From assembly GCA_002298965.1 (NCBI GenBank), contig DBMN01000170.1, forward strand, positions 349-9,045: DNA of 8,697 bases. Reading direction: 5' to 3'. The position numbers and the translations under genes were made by a program. The first letter of the stretch is position 1, and each line of letters begins with the position of its first letter. Below, piece by piece: positions 1 to 7,387 of this stretch. The notes beneath the pieces were generated by a model, which saw only the letters and a program-made list of their open reading frames with translations, ran no database searches and was not told the origin of the DNA. This DNA comes from Rhizobiales bacterium UBA697. Lineage in GTDB: Bacteria; Pseudomonadota; Alphaproteobacteria; Rhizobiales; Ancalomicrobiaceae.

Positions 1-107
1 CTGTAGGTGAAGCCGCCGACCGGAAAGGCCGGCGACAGCCAGACCTGCAACGTCAGGAGATCACCGACCGGATCGGCCCGCCCGCCCGTCTCAGCGGCCA
101 TGCTCAT
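1..107 (-). CDS. ureF: Urease accessory protein UreF, N-terminal fragment (cut by window edge)
   Basis: UreF binds UreD on apo-urease in the cytoplasm and recruits UreG for GTP-dependent nickel insertion. Only the first 35 or so residues are visible. After a short variable N-terminus (MSMAAETGG) they read LLTLQVWLSPAFPVGGFTY, which matches the typical UreF opening (leucine-rich helix, then SPALPVGAFSYS). The gene overlaps the ureE stop in another frame: the ATG at 107 gives a 17-base overlap, and a second in-frame ATG at 101 gives an 11-base overlap. The choice between them is open, because the upstream DNA is the His-repeat of ureE and shows no clear ribosome binding site. The overlap suggests translational coupling to ureE. 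The identification is firm for so short a piece because both the motif and the position right after ureE agree. Confidence 0.88.
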   Translation of the reverse strand, partial: MSMAAETGGRADPVGDLLTLQVWLSPAFPVGGFTY

Positions 108-927
108 GGTCGTGATCGTGCCCATGCGCATGGTCGTGGTCGTGGTCGTGGGAATGACCATGGCCGTGATGATCGTGTCCATGACCGTGGTCGTGGCCAT
201 GGTCGTGATCATGATCGTGGGAATGGCCGTGCGCGTGCCCGTGATCGTGATCGTGGGAATGATCGTGACCGCAGTCCGGGCCGCAGTCGGGGCCGTGGAC
301 ATGGGGGGCGCGGCGGGCGCGGCGTTCGGCGCGGCGGGCGAGCGCCGCCGCCAGTTCCGGATCGCTCACCGTCGGCGCATGCGGGTGGGCATGCCCGTGC
401 CCATGGTCGTGCCCATGGTCGTGATCGTGGTCATGGTCGTGCCCGTGGTCGTGCGAATGGCCGTGGGCGATCGCGTGACCGGTCACCGTGCCGTGGCCGT
501 AGGCACCGCCCTCCGGATCGAAGGGCGCCTCGACGAAGCCGATCGTCGCGCCGCCGAGCTTCTTGACCATCTCGACCAGCACGTAGTCGTCGCGGATGCG
601 CAGCGCGCCGGGCAGGATCTGCGTCGGCGTGTGGCGGTTGCCGAGGTGCCAGGCGATGCGGGTGAAGGCATGGGCGTCGGCGACGCGGAACTCGACCAGC
701 TTCTCGGGGGCCGCGACCACCGCGACGAGGCGCCCGTCCTCGAGCTCGAAGGCATCGCCGTCGGCCAGAACCGGCGTCTCGGCGAGGTCGACGAGGAACT
801 CGATCCCCTTCTCACCGATCGCCACGCCGCGGCGGCGCCGCCGCTCCTCGACGTCGAGCACGACGCGGTCGCGGGCGAGCGCGGAGGGCCAGGTACCGGC
901 GGGAAGAACCTTGGTGGCACGGATCAT
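91..927 (-). CDS. ureE: Urease nickel metallochaperone UreE with very long His-rich tail
   Basis: UreE is a cytoplasmic nickel chaperone that hands Ni(II) to the UreG/UreF/UreD complex. The protein is 278 aa. It has an N-terminal peptide-binding-like domain (about 1-75) and a metal-binding domain (about 76-145) with the family motif WHLGNRH (93-99), whose last His lies at the dimer nickel site in known UreE proteins. A tail follows with two His blocks, 145-183 (17 His) and 209-276 (31 His), joined by an Ala/Arg-rich linker and a repeated GPDC motif (Cys215, Cys219). The start at 927 (MIRATKVLPAG) is chosen because family homology begins there. The frame is open to 1044, but the extra 39 residues look non-family. 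Where the Klebsiella protein has two peripheral metal His after the core motif, my by-eye alignment puts Asp and Tyr (IRDDYVL, 111-117). The tail is much longer than the roughly 15-residue His tail of Klebsiella UreE. Its stop lies inside ureF. Confidence 0.95.
   Translation of the reverse strand: MIRATKVLPAGTWPSALARDRVVLDVEERRRRRGVAIGEKGIEFLVDLAETPVLADGDAFELEDGRLVAVVAAPEKLVEFRVADAHAFTRIAWHLGNRHTPTQILPGALRIRDDYVLVEMVKKLGGATIGFVEAPFDPEGGAYGHGTVTGHAIAHGHSHDHGHDHDHDHDHGHDHGHGHAHPHAPTVSDPELAAALARRAERRARRAPHVHGPDCGPDCGHDHSHDHDHGHAHGHSHDHDHDHGHDHGHGHDHHGHGHSHDHDHDHAHGHDHDHEHGR
100..303 (-). repeat. His-codon repeat, distal block of ureE
   Basis: This is a degenerate 6-base tandem pattern (CAY alternating with GAY or GGY) encoding UreE residues 209-276, 31 of them His, mostly as HD and HG dipeptides. 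CAC and CAT are mixed and the order of D, G, S and A varies, so the units are diverged rather than freshly expanded. The motif GHSHD recurs. It is coding sequence, not an independent element. Read on the plus strand it makes Val/Met-rich shadow peptides. Confidence 0.85.
379..495 (-). repeat. His-codon repeat, proximal block of ureE
   Basis: This second, shorter block of the same CAY/GRY hexanucleotide pattern encodes UreE residues 145-183, 17 of them His. It resembles the distal block closely at protein level (both contain GHSHDH followed by DHDHGHDHGHGH), so an old internal duplication or repeated slippage is plausible. About 75 bases of non-repeat coding DNA (Ala/Arg-rich helix) separate the blocks. 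Confidence 0.8.
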
Positions 928-1028
928 TGCAATCGAGACCTCGAGCGGATTGGGGGCCCGGTCGGGCCGGACGGCGACATTCGCCCCGATCCGTTCGGCT
1001 GGCAAGCCCGGTGCCGCAGGCGTGATCG

Positions 1029-1042
1029 GCGCGGATCCGCGC
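1029..1042. promoter_or_regulatory. 14-bp perfect palindrome in the ureE/MCP divergent spacer
   Basis: The sequence GCGCGGATCCGCGC is a perfect 14-bp palindrome, about 100 bases upstream of the ureE start and 80 upstream of the MCP start. It directly adjoins a minus-strand AT-rich stretch that is the best candidate -10 box for ureE (CAAAAT, 1043-1048). This could be an operator, but short GC-rich palindromes arise easily in such a genome, so function is only inferred. Confidence 0.3.
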
Positions 1043-1072
1043 ATTTTGCCGCGAATACTCAGGATTCCTCAA
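1043..1072 (-). promoter_or_regulatory. Weak candidate sigma-70-type promoter for ureE-ureF
   Basis: On the minus strand, TTGAGG (1067-1072) and CAAAAT (1043-1048) are 18 bases apart. Each matches four of six consensus positions. They lie in the most AT-rich patch of this spacer, and the implied start site would leave a leader of roughly 110 bases before the ureE ATG at 927. A promoter is needed somewhere here if ureE-ureF is not reached by read-through from ureC. The match itself is weak. Confidence 0.28.
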
Positions 1073-1107
1073 TCTTTTCCCGGCTTCATGGGACATCCGG
1101 GAAAAGA
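1073..1107 (+). promoter_or_regulatory. 11-bp perfect inverted repeat next to the MCP ribosome binding site
   Basis: The arms TCTTTTCCCGG (1073-1083) and CCGGGAAAAGA (1097-1107) are perfectly complementary, with a 13-base loop (1084-1096). The right arm ends one base before the GGAGG Shine-Dalgarno sequence (1109-1113) of the MCP gene. The loop also contains an in-frame ATG (1088) that could be an alternative start. The element could act as an operator for a dimeric regulator or as an mRNA hairpin affecting translation. It has no T-run after it on either strand, so it does not look like an intrinsic terminator. Confidence 0.6.
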
Positions 1108-1120
1108 CGGAGGACCGGCC

Positions 1121-2845
1121 GTGGCCCTTTCGCTTCGCACAAAGACCATCGCATTCGTCGCCTGCCTCGTCTGCGGCAATCTCGCGACCGTCGGCCTCCT
1201 CGCCGCCCTGTCGCACAAGACCTCGGGGCTGACCGCCGCCGTCGCCGACCAGAACCGGCTGATCGAGACCCGGATCACCCCGCTCGGCGGACTGATCAAG
1301 GACCTCGAGCGCGACGTCGTCCAGGTCCAGCAGTTCCTCCAGGACTATTCCGCCACCCGCGGCGAGGACGGGCTCGACAAGGGCCTCGAGGAGGCGGAGA
1401 AGTCCGCCGGCGACTTCCGCGACCACGTCGCCGCCGCCCGCACCATCGCCGAGGGGCTCGGCCGCAAGGACGTCGTCGCCGAGCTCGACGACGTGAGCAA
1501 GGCCTTCGCCCCCTATTTCGCCACCGGCCGCAAGATGGCCGAGGCCTATGCCGCCCAGGGCACCGGCGCCGGCAACGCCATGATGCCGACCTTCGACGCC
1601 GCCGCCGAGGCGCTCTCCGAGCAGATCGCCGCGCTCCAGACCGTGCGCGCGGACATGCTGAGCAAGGCCTCCGAGGACACCCACGGCAACCTCGACGCGC
1701 TGGTCTCGGCCGAATTCTTCGCCGGCGTCGCCGCCACCGTCGCCATGGGCCTCGTCTCGCTCCTCACCGCCTTCGCCGGCTGGGCGCTGCTGCGCGGCGT
1801 CGTCGGCCCGATCGGTGCCCTCTCCGGCGTCATGCGCGACCTCGCCGGCGACCGCCGCGACGTCACCGTCCCCCATGTCGAACGCGACGACGAGATCGGC
1901 GAGATGGCGCGGGCGACCGACGTCTTCCGCGAGGCGATCGAGGCGCGCGAGCGCATGCGCGCCGAGAAGGCGACGGAGGAGGAGCGCATGCGCGCCGAAC
2001 GTCACCGCGAACGCCGCGAACTCGCCGACGACTTCGCCCGGCGCGTCGCCTCGGTGGTCGAGAGCCTCGGCCATGCCGCCGAACGCATCGGCACCGACGC
2101 CCGCCGCGTCGACGACGTCTCCCGCGACGCCAGCCGGCGCTCGGGCGAGACCAACGAGGCGATGGAGCGCACCGATCGCAACGTCGCCCTGGTCGCCGCC
2201 GCCGCCGGCGAGCTCGCCGGCGCCATCGGTCAGGTCGAGGAACGCATGCTGCGCGTCGACGCGGTCTCCCGCGACGCCGTCGCCCGCGCCGAGACCACCA
2301 ACGCCGTCGTCGCCAACCTGTCGCAGGCCACCCGCCGGATCGGCGAGATCGTCGGCCTGATCGAGGCCGTCGCCGGCCAGACCAACCTTCTCGCCCTCAA
2401 CGCCACGATCGAGGCGGCGCGCGCCGGCGAGGCCGGGCGCGGCTTCGCCGTCGTCGCCCAGGAGGTCAAGGCGCTCGCCGCCCAGACCTCGCGCGCGACG
2501 GAAGAGATCGCCCGCCAGATCGACGCCGTCCGCACCGCCACCGATTCGGCGGTCGGCGCCATCGGCGGCATCACCGCGACGGTCGGCGAGATCGGCACCA
2601 TCGTCGGTGCCGTCTCCGGCGCCATGACCGAGCAGACCGCGGCGACGCGCGAGATCAACCGCTCGATCGAGGTCACCACCCGCGACACCTCGGCGGTCGC
2701 CGACAACGTCCGTTCCGTCGACGCGGCCACCCGCCTCGCCAACGAGGCGGCGGTGTCGATGGTCTCGGCTTCCGACGAGCTGGCGGAGGCCGCCGAGCGC
2801 CTGCGCAGCGAGACCGACGCCTTCGTCGAACGCATGCGCGCCTGA
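1121..2845 (+). CDS. Methyl-accepting chemotaxis protein (transducer) embedded in the urease locus
   Basis: This is a membrane chemoreceptor of 574 aa that would signal through CheW/CheA. In order it has a short cytoplasmic N-terminus, TM1 (about 9-31), a periplasmic region (about 32-197) that looks all-helical and resembles no Cache or PAS fold that I can recognise, TM2 (about 199-224), a HAMP domain (about 226-280, with DDEIGEMARATDVFREAI), a charged Arg/Glu linker, and an MCP signalling domain. The conserved hairpin tip is clear (GQTNLLALNATIEAARAGE from 419, then GRGFAVVAQEVKALA). The C-terminus (DAFVERMRA) has no CheR/CheB-tethering pentapeptide. The GTG start at 1121 is chosen for its GGAGG site 7 bases upstream. 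An in-frame ATG at 1088 would add 11 residues but lies in the loop of an inverted repeat. It faces ureC tail to tail (24-base gap) and diverges from ureE. The ligand is unknown; urea, ammonium or pH are guesses from location only. Confidence 0.93.
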   Translation: MALSLRTKTIAFVACLVCGNLATVGLLAALSHKTSGLTAAVADQNRLIETRITPLGGLIKDLERDVVQVQQFLQDYSATRGEDGLDKGLEEAEKSAGDFRDHVAAARTIAEGLGRKDVVAELDDVSKAFAPYFATGRKMAEAYAAQGTGAGNAMMPTFDAAAEALSEQIAALQTVRADMLSKASEDTHGNLDALVSAEFFAGVAATVAMGLVSLLTAFAGWALLRGVVGPIGALSGVMRDLAGDRRDVTVPHVERDDEIGEMARATDVFREAIEARERMRAEKATEEERMRAERHRERRELADDFARRVASVVESLGHAAERIGTDARRVDDVSRDASRRSGETNEAMERTDRNVALVAAAAGELAGAIGQVEERMLRVDAVSRDAVARAETTNAVVANLSQATRRIGEIVGLIEAVAGQTNLLALNATIEAARAGEAGRGFAVVAQEVKALAAQTSRATEEIARQIDAVRTATDSAVGAIGGITATVGEIGTIVGAVSGAMTEQTAATREINRSIEVTTRDTSAVADNVRSVDAATRLANEAAVSMVSASDELAEAAERLRSETDAFVERMRA

Positions 2846-2859
2846 GGCCCACGGGCCTC
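2844..2859. terminator. Short stem-loop between convergent MCP and ureC (weak terminator candidate)
   Basis: GAGGCCC (2844-2850) and GGGCCTC (2853-2859) form a perfect inverted repeat overlapping the MCP stop codon. The practical hairpin is six pairs with a CACG loop. It lies in the 24-base gap between two converging genes, where a bidirectional terminator would be expected. Neither strand shows a T-run after the stem, so intrinsic termination is doubtful. Confidence 0.3.
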
Positions 2860-2869
2860 GGGATCGGCC

Positions 2870-4582
<1,713 letters not shown>

Positions 4583-4589
4583 GGGGCCA

Positions 4590-4595
4590 TCACCT
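4590..4595 (-). promoter_or_regulatory. ureC ribosome binding site overlapping the upstream stop codon
   Basis: On the minus strand, AGGTGA contains the TGA stop of the LysE-like gene (4590-4592) and serves as the Shine-Dalgarno sequence for ureC, 7 bases before its ATG. A ribosome finishing the membrane protein therefore ends on the ureC initiation site, which implies coupled translation. The site also decides the ureC start. Confidence 0.75.
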
Positions 4596-5237
4596 GTTTT
4601 CGACGGAAACCGAGGGAGCCGCGACGAAGCCCGTCGCGGTGAGGAGGAAGACCGAGGCGAGCGCCTCCTGGATCGTCTTGACGCCGCGCCGCGACGCCGC
4701 CCGCGCCGCCTCGGCGCCGCAGAAGGCATAGAGCGCGAAGACCGGCCACTCGAGGATCACCGCGAAGAGACCGAAGTCGGCGAGACGGATCTCCCAGCCC
4801 TCGCGCGAGCCGGCGAAGACCGAGAGCACCGCGAAGAAGAAGATCATCGTCGTCGGGTGCCGCATCTGCATCAGGAAGGCCGAGCGGAAAGTGTCGAAGC
4901 CCGAGCCGCGCTCGTGATCGCTCGGCGCCACCACGTGGACGCCGCGTCCGACCACCGCGATGCGCAGCGCCCGGGCGAGCAGCACCAAGAGGCAGGCGAG
5001 GCCGAACCATTTCGCCCCGTAGAGCAGCAGCGGCACCGTCTCCATCACCGTGAACAGCGCCGAGATCGCCAGGAAGCACCAGATGAAGTCGGCGGCGAGC
5101 ACGCCGAGGATCGCCGCCTGCGCGCCGAAGAGCCCCTTGGCCATACCCTCGGCCACCACCCGCTGGACCGCCGAACCCGGCGCCAGATCGAGGAAGATGT
5201 TGGTGAGGACGAAGGCGACGAGGAACCAGATCGACAT
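4590..5237 (-). CDS. LysE/RhtB-like multi-pass membrane protein within the urease operon
   Basis: This protein of 215 aa has about six hydrophobic segments (roughly 3-22, 38-62, 68-93, 118-143, 152-178, 187-208). Its layout fits the LysE/RhtB exporter family: an early LAPGS at 18-22 where the family has a PGP-type motif, and MRHPTTMIFFFAVLS (125-139) where the family has an NPK-type motif before a transmembrane helix. Both motifs are altered, so assignment is by overall pattern. LysE-family members export amino acids and other small solutes from the cytoplasm. The substrate here is unknown. It starts 20 bases after ureB, with only a weak GGA-type ribosome site, and ends 7 bases before ureC, so it is surely co-transcribed with the urease subunits. 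A role in moving urea, ammonium or a nickel ligand is speculation from location. It is not a recognisable UreI, UT-type or HupE/UreJ urease-linked permease. Confidence 0.72.
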   Translation of the reverse strand: MSIWFLVAFVLTNIFLDLAPGSAVQRVVAEGMAKGLFGAQAAILGVLAADFIWCFLAISALFTVMETVPLLLYGAKWFGLACLLVLLARALRIAVVGRGVHVVAPSDHERGSGFDTFRSAFLMQMRHPTTMIFFFAVLSVFAGSREGWEIRLADFGLFAVILEWPVFALYAFCGAEAARAASRRGVKTIQEALASVFLLTATGFVAAPSVSVENR

Positions 5238-5257
5238 CGGGCGGTCCGTTCGCGTTG

Positions 5258-5563
5258 TCAGAGGGCGCCGGCGACGTCGCCGCGGAAGCCGTGGACGACG
5301 CGGGCGCCGCCGAAGGGCACCAGCCGCACCGTCCGCGTCTGACCCGGCTCGAAACGCACCGCCGTGCCGGCGGGAATGTCGAGCCGCAGCCCGCGCGCCG
5401 CGGCGCGATCGAAGGCGAGGCCCGGATTGGTCTCGGCGAAGTGATAGTGGCTGCCGACCTGAACCGGCCGGTCGCCGGTGTTGGCGACCTCGAGTTCGGT
5501 CACCGGCAGACCGGCATTGAGCTCGATCTCGCCAGCGGCGGGAATGACTTCACCGGGAATCAT
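5258..5563 (-). CDS. ureB: Urease subunit beta
   Basis: This is the small structural beta subunit of urease, which packs with UreA and UreC into the (abc)3 assembly and helps seat the maturation proteins. At 101 aa it has normal length, with the family opening MIPGEV, the signature GSHYHFAETN (37-46), and the conserved C-terminal segment with FEPGQTRTVRLVPFGG. A GAGGAGA ribosome site lies just upstream of the ATG at 5563, adjoining the TGA of the DUF1272 gene, which ends 10 bases earlier. The LysE-like gene follows after 20 bases. Alpha, beta and gamma subunits are separate genes here, the usual bacterial arrangement, unlike the fused forms of Helicobacter or plants. Confidence 0.97.
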   Translation of the reverse strand: MIPGEVIPAAGEIELNAGLPVTELEVANTGDRPVQVGSHYHFAETNPGLAFDRAAARGLRLDIPAGTAVRFEPGQTRTVRLVPFGGARVVHGFRGDVAGAL

Positions 5564-5573
5564 GGGTCTCTCC

Positions 5574-5825
5574 TCACTCGGCGGCGATCGGCGGACAGGG
5601 TTCGGCGCGCAGCACGCGCTTCGTCGGCGGCGGATTGTTCGCGAGCTTGCCCGCCGGGCGCACCGGGCGGCGCACCAGTTCGCCGCCGCAGTTGGGACAG
5701 ACGCCCTTCAGCACCTCGTCGGCGCAGGTCGCGCACCAGGTGCATTCGAAGGAACAGATGTAGGCGGTGGCGTCCGGCGGCAGGTCGCGATCGCAGCATT
5801 CGCAGTTGGGTCTGAGTTCGAGCAT
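5574..5825 (-). CDS. DUF1272 family Cys-rich (zinc-ribbon-like) protein
   Basis: This is a small soluble protein of 83 aa that I recognise as the DUF1272 family (opening MLELRPNCECCDRDLPP). It carries ten Cys at 8, 10, 11, 24, 28, 31, 34, 43, 46 and 77. Eight can be read as four pairs: C8/C11, C24/C28, C31/C34 and C43/C46 (CPNCGGEL). Two structural zinc sites in a ribbon or RING-like fold are therefore likely. The tail after about 57 is Pro-rich and looks disordered. The ribosome site AGGAGA stands before the ATG at 5825. It lies between ureA and ureB, 10 bases from ureB, so it should be made with the urease subunits. The family has no established function. A metal-handling or assembly role is an inference from position and Cys content only. 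Confidence 0.88.
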   Translation of the reverse strand: MLELRPNCECCDRDLPPDATAYICSFECTWCATCADEVLKGVCPNCGGELVRRPVRPAGKLANNPPPTKRVLRAEPCPPIAAE

Positions 5826-5845
5826 GTCCCGGTCTCCTGTCTTGC

Positions 5846-5883
5846 GAGGGGAAGGCGCGAGCCTGACGCCCCCGCCGCCCCTC
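5846..5883. other. Possible stem-loop in the ureA/DUF1272 spacer
   Basis: GAGGGG (5846-5851) and CCCCTC (5878-5883) are complementary across 26 bases, within the 79-base gap between ureA and the DUF1272 gene. On the minus-strand transcript it would sit about 20 bases before the DUF1272 start. Such a structure could tune expression after ureA, but it is short and GC-rich and may be chance. Confidence 0.22.
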
Positions 5884-5904
5884 GGCTGCGACTTTCCTCA
5901 CACC

Positions 5905-6207
5905 TCAGCGGATGGGGTGGTGGACCGTGACGAGCTTGGTGCCGTCCGGAAAGGTCGCCTCGACCTGGATGTCGTGGATCATCTCCGGCACGCCCGCCAT
6001 CACCTGATCGCGGCCGATCACGTGGGCGCCGGCCTCCATCAGCTCGGCGACCGTACGACCGTCGCGCGCGCCCTCGACCACGAAGTCGGTGATCAACGCG
6101 ATCGCCTCCGGATGATTGAGCTTCACGCCCCGTTCCAGCCGGCGTCGCGCCACCATCGCCGCCATCGAAATCAGCAGCTTGTCCTTTTCGCGGGGCGTCA
6201 GGTTCAT
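5905..6207 (-). CDS. ureA: Urease subunit gamma
   Basis: This is the smallest structural subunit of urease. It is 100 aa, the normal length, and family-like along its whole course: MNLTPREKDKLLISMAAMVA at the start, GVKLNHPEAIALITD (41-55), EGARDGRTVAELMEAG, and the C-terminal VEATFPDGTKLVTVHHPI. The start at 6207 is set by family homology. The frame is open to 6432, but that stretch overlaps ureD in another frame. The ribosome site is modest (AAGGA about 10 bases upstream). It follows ureD by 88 bases and precedes the DUF1272 gene by 79 bases, the two widest gaps in the ureD-ureC block. The 88-base gap shows no convincing promoter. Confidence 0.97.
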   Translation of the reverse strand: MNLTPREKDKLLISMAAMVARRRLERGVKLNHPEAIALITDFVVEGARDGRTVAELMEAGAHVIGRDQVMAGVPEMIHDIQVEATFPDGTKLVTVHHPIR

Positions 6208-6295
6208 CGCCGGAGGGTCCTTCGTGGGCGCCCGCCGCGTCGCGCGCGGATCGGGACTGATCGTCTTTCGGGCAGTGTCTATCGAGCGCGGTCGG

Positions 6296-7147
6296 TCAGC
6301 AAGACCAGACGCGCGGCATATCTGCCTGCCGAATGTGCAGAACCAGGCGGACGAGTTCGGATCGCAACACCGTCGCCGAAGCATGCGCGAGCCGCGCCAC
6401 CACCAGCCCGTCGAAGGCGCTCGCCCCCGCATCGCAGGTGCCGGCCTCCAGCACCGCGCGGATGTCGTCGAGCCGCGCCTCCGCCGCCGGGTCGGCGACG
6501 ACGACGGTGGCGAAGGCCCGCGCCCCGCCGCCGGTCGCCCGCCCCGCGAGGATCGCCCGCGTCGCGCCTTCGAGGCGGAACGTGTCGGCGAAGACCAGTC
6601 GACCCTCGCGGCGGATGCGCCAGCGGTCGATCAGGCGGCAGGTCTCGACCGCCTCACCCATGGCGGCGCGGCCGAGCACGATCTGTTCGACGAGCAGCGC
6701 CGTCGCCCCCGCCCCGAGCGTCACGTCGAGCCGCCGCGACAGGGCGGAGGCGTCGAACAGGATCGTCTCCTGCGGCAGCCAGTCGAGATGGCCGCCGGCC
6801 TCGACCATGATCGTGGTGTCGATCTCGCCGGAGAGCTCGCCGTCGGTCCGCGAGGTGCGATAGACCCGCTCGGCCGCCTGCGACGTCGCGACCGCCCGCG
6901 CCCCCGCGCCGATCGTCACGCCCCAGGCGATCCGATCGCCGCCGGCGATGCCGCCGCCGGTGTTGATGGCGACCGCGGTCGGCGCCTCGCCGGCCTGCGG
7001 CTTGGGGATGCGGATCTTCGCCTGCCCCTCCTGGAACAGCCGATCGAGCCGGGTGACGCCGTCGACCGCCTTGAAGGACACGCTCGCGCGTCCGCGGGCG
7101 CGCTGCAGCACGATCGGGTCTTCGACGGTCTGGGCGGGGTCTGTCAT
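6296..7147 (-). CDS. ureD: Urease accessory protein UreD (UreH)
   Basis: UreD is the maturation scaffold that binds apo-urease and, with UreF and UreG, forms the complex through which nickel reaches the active site. The protein is 283 aa, within the usual range. Family features in order: TRLDRLFQEGQAKIRIPKP (32-50), INTGGGIAGGDRI (61-73), ATSQAAERVYRT (87-98), LDWLPQETILFDAS (121-134) and the C-terminal LRSELVRLVLHIRQADMPRVW. The start at 7147 (MTDPAQTVED) is supported by a GAGGAG site about 8 bases upstream and by the beginning of homology. The frame stays open to 8449, but only as an antisense shadow of the carboxypeptidase. It is the first gene of the urease block, divergent from the carboxypeptidase, with a 240-base promoter-bearing gap between. 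Confidence 0.95.
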   Translation of the reverse strand: MTDPAQTVEDPIVLQRARGRASVSFKAVDGVTRLDRLFQEGQAKIRIPKPQAGEAPTAVAINTGGGIAGGDRIAWGVTIGAGARAVATSQAAERVYRTSRTDGELSGEIDTTIMVEAGGHLDWLPQETILFDASALSRRLDVTLGAGATALLVEQIVLGRAAMGEAVETCRLIDRWRIRREGRLVFADTFRLEGATRAILAGRATGGGARAFATVVVADPAAEARLDDIRAVLEAGTCDAGASAFDGLVVARLAHASATVLRSELVRLVLHIRQADMPRVWSC

Positions 7148-7387
7148 CGGCGGCTCCTCGTCTTCCCGGTTACACCGACACGCGGCCGGACGAAACCCGT
7201 GGCCTGCGCCGGTCTCGCCCGTCGGTCGCCCCGATGTCGTCGCATTTTGGCGCGACCTGTGGACGCGGTATCCTCTCGACGATGCCCGATGTCGCTCGCG
7301 CCTTGGCCCCGGCCGGCCGAATGCGTTATCGAGAGTGACGAATCCCGGATTTGCGGCCGTCGTCGCCGCCAGAAGCAGAGAGCCGTG
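7148..7387. other. Divergent intergenic region between ureD and the carboxypeptidase
   Basis: This 240-base spacer must hold the promoter for the urease block on the minus strand and that of the carboxypeptidase on the plus strand. No gene or RNA is seen in it. I looked on both strands for an RpoN-type GG-N10-GC element that would fit nitrogen control and found none with correct spacing. No convincing sigma-70 promoter toward ureD could be picked. Confidence 0.6.
7247..7274 (+). promoter_or_regulatory. Weak candidate promoter for the carboxypeptidase gene
   Basis: TTGGCG (7247-7252) and TATCCT (7269-7274) on the plus strand are 16 bases apart, each matching four of six sigma-70 positions. 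They would give a leader of roughly 100 bases before the ATG at 7388. This is the best plus-strand match I found in the spacer, but it is weak for a genome of this composition. Confidence 0.25.

Noticed and set aside
91..500. CRISPR array or satellite repeat
   Set aside because: The repeat period is 6 bases with degenerate units and is fully explained by the His-Asp/His-Gly coding tail of UreE; no spacers of uniform length are present.
916..930. RpoN-like element (TGGCAC...TTGC) on the plus strand, facing the MCP gene
   Set aside because: The spacing between GG (916-917) and GC (929-930) is 11 bases, not the strict 10, and it overlaps the ureE start codon region, so chance is more likely.
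928..1044. ureE starting at 1044
   Set aside because: The extra 39 residues have no UreE similarity, while the family N-terminus starts at MIRATKVLPAG (927).
596..1120. Earlier starts for the MCP gene, including ATG at 596
   Set aside because: The stretch 596-927 is antisense to ureE, and TM1 begins just after 1121. GTG 1121 has the best-spaced ribosome site.
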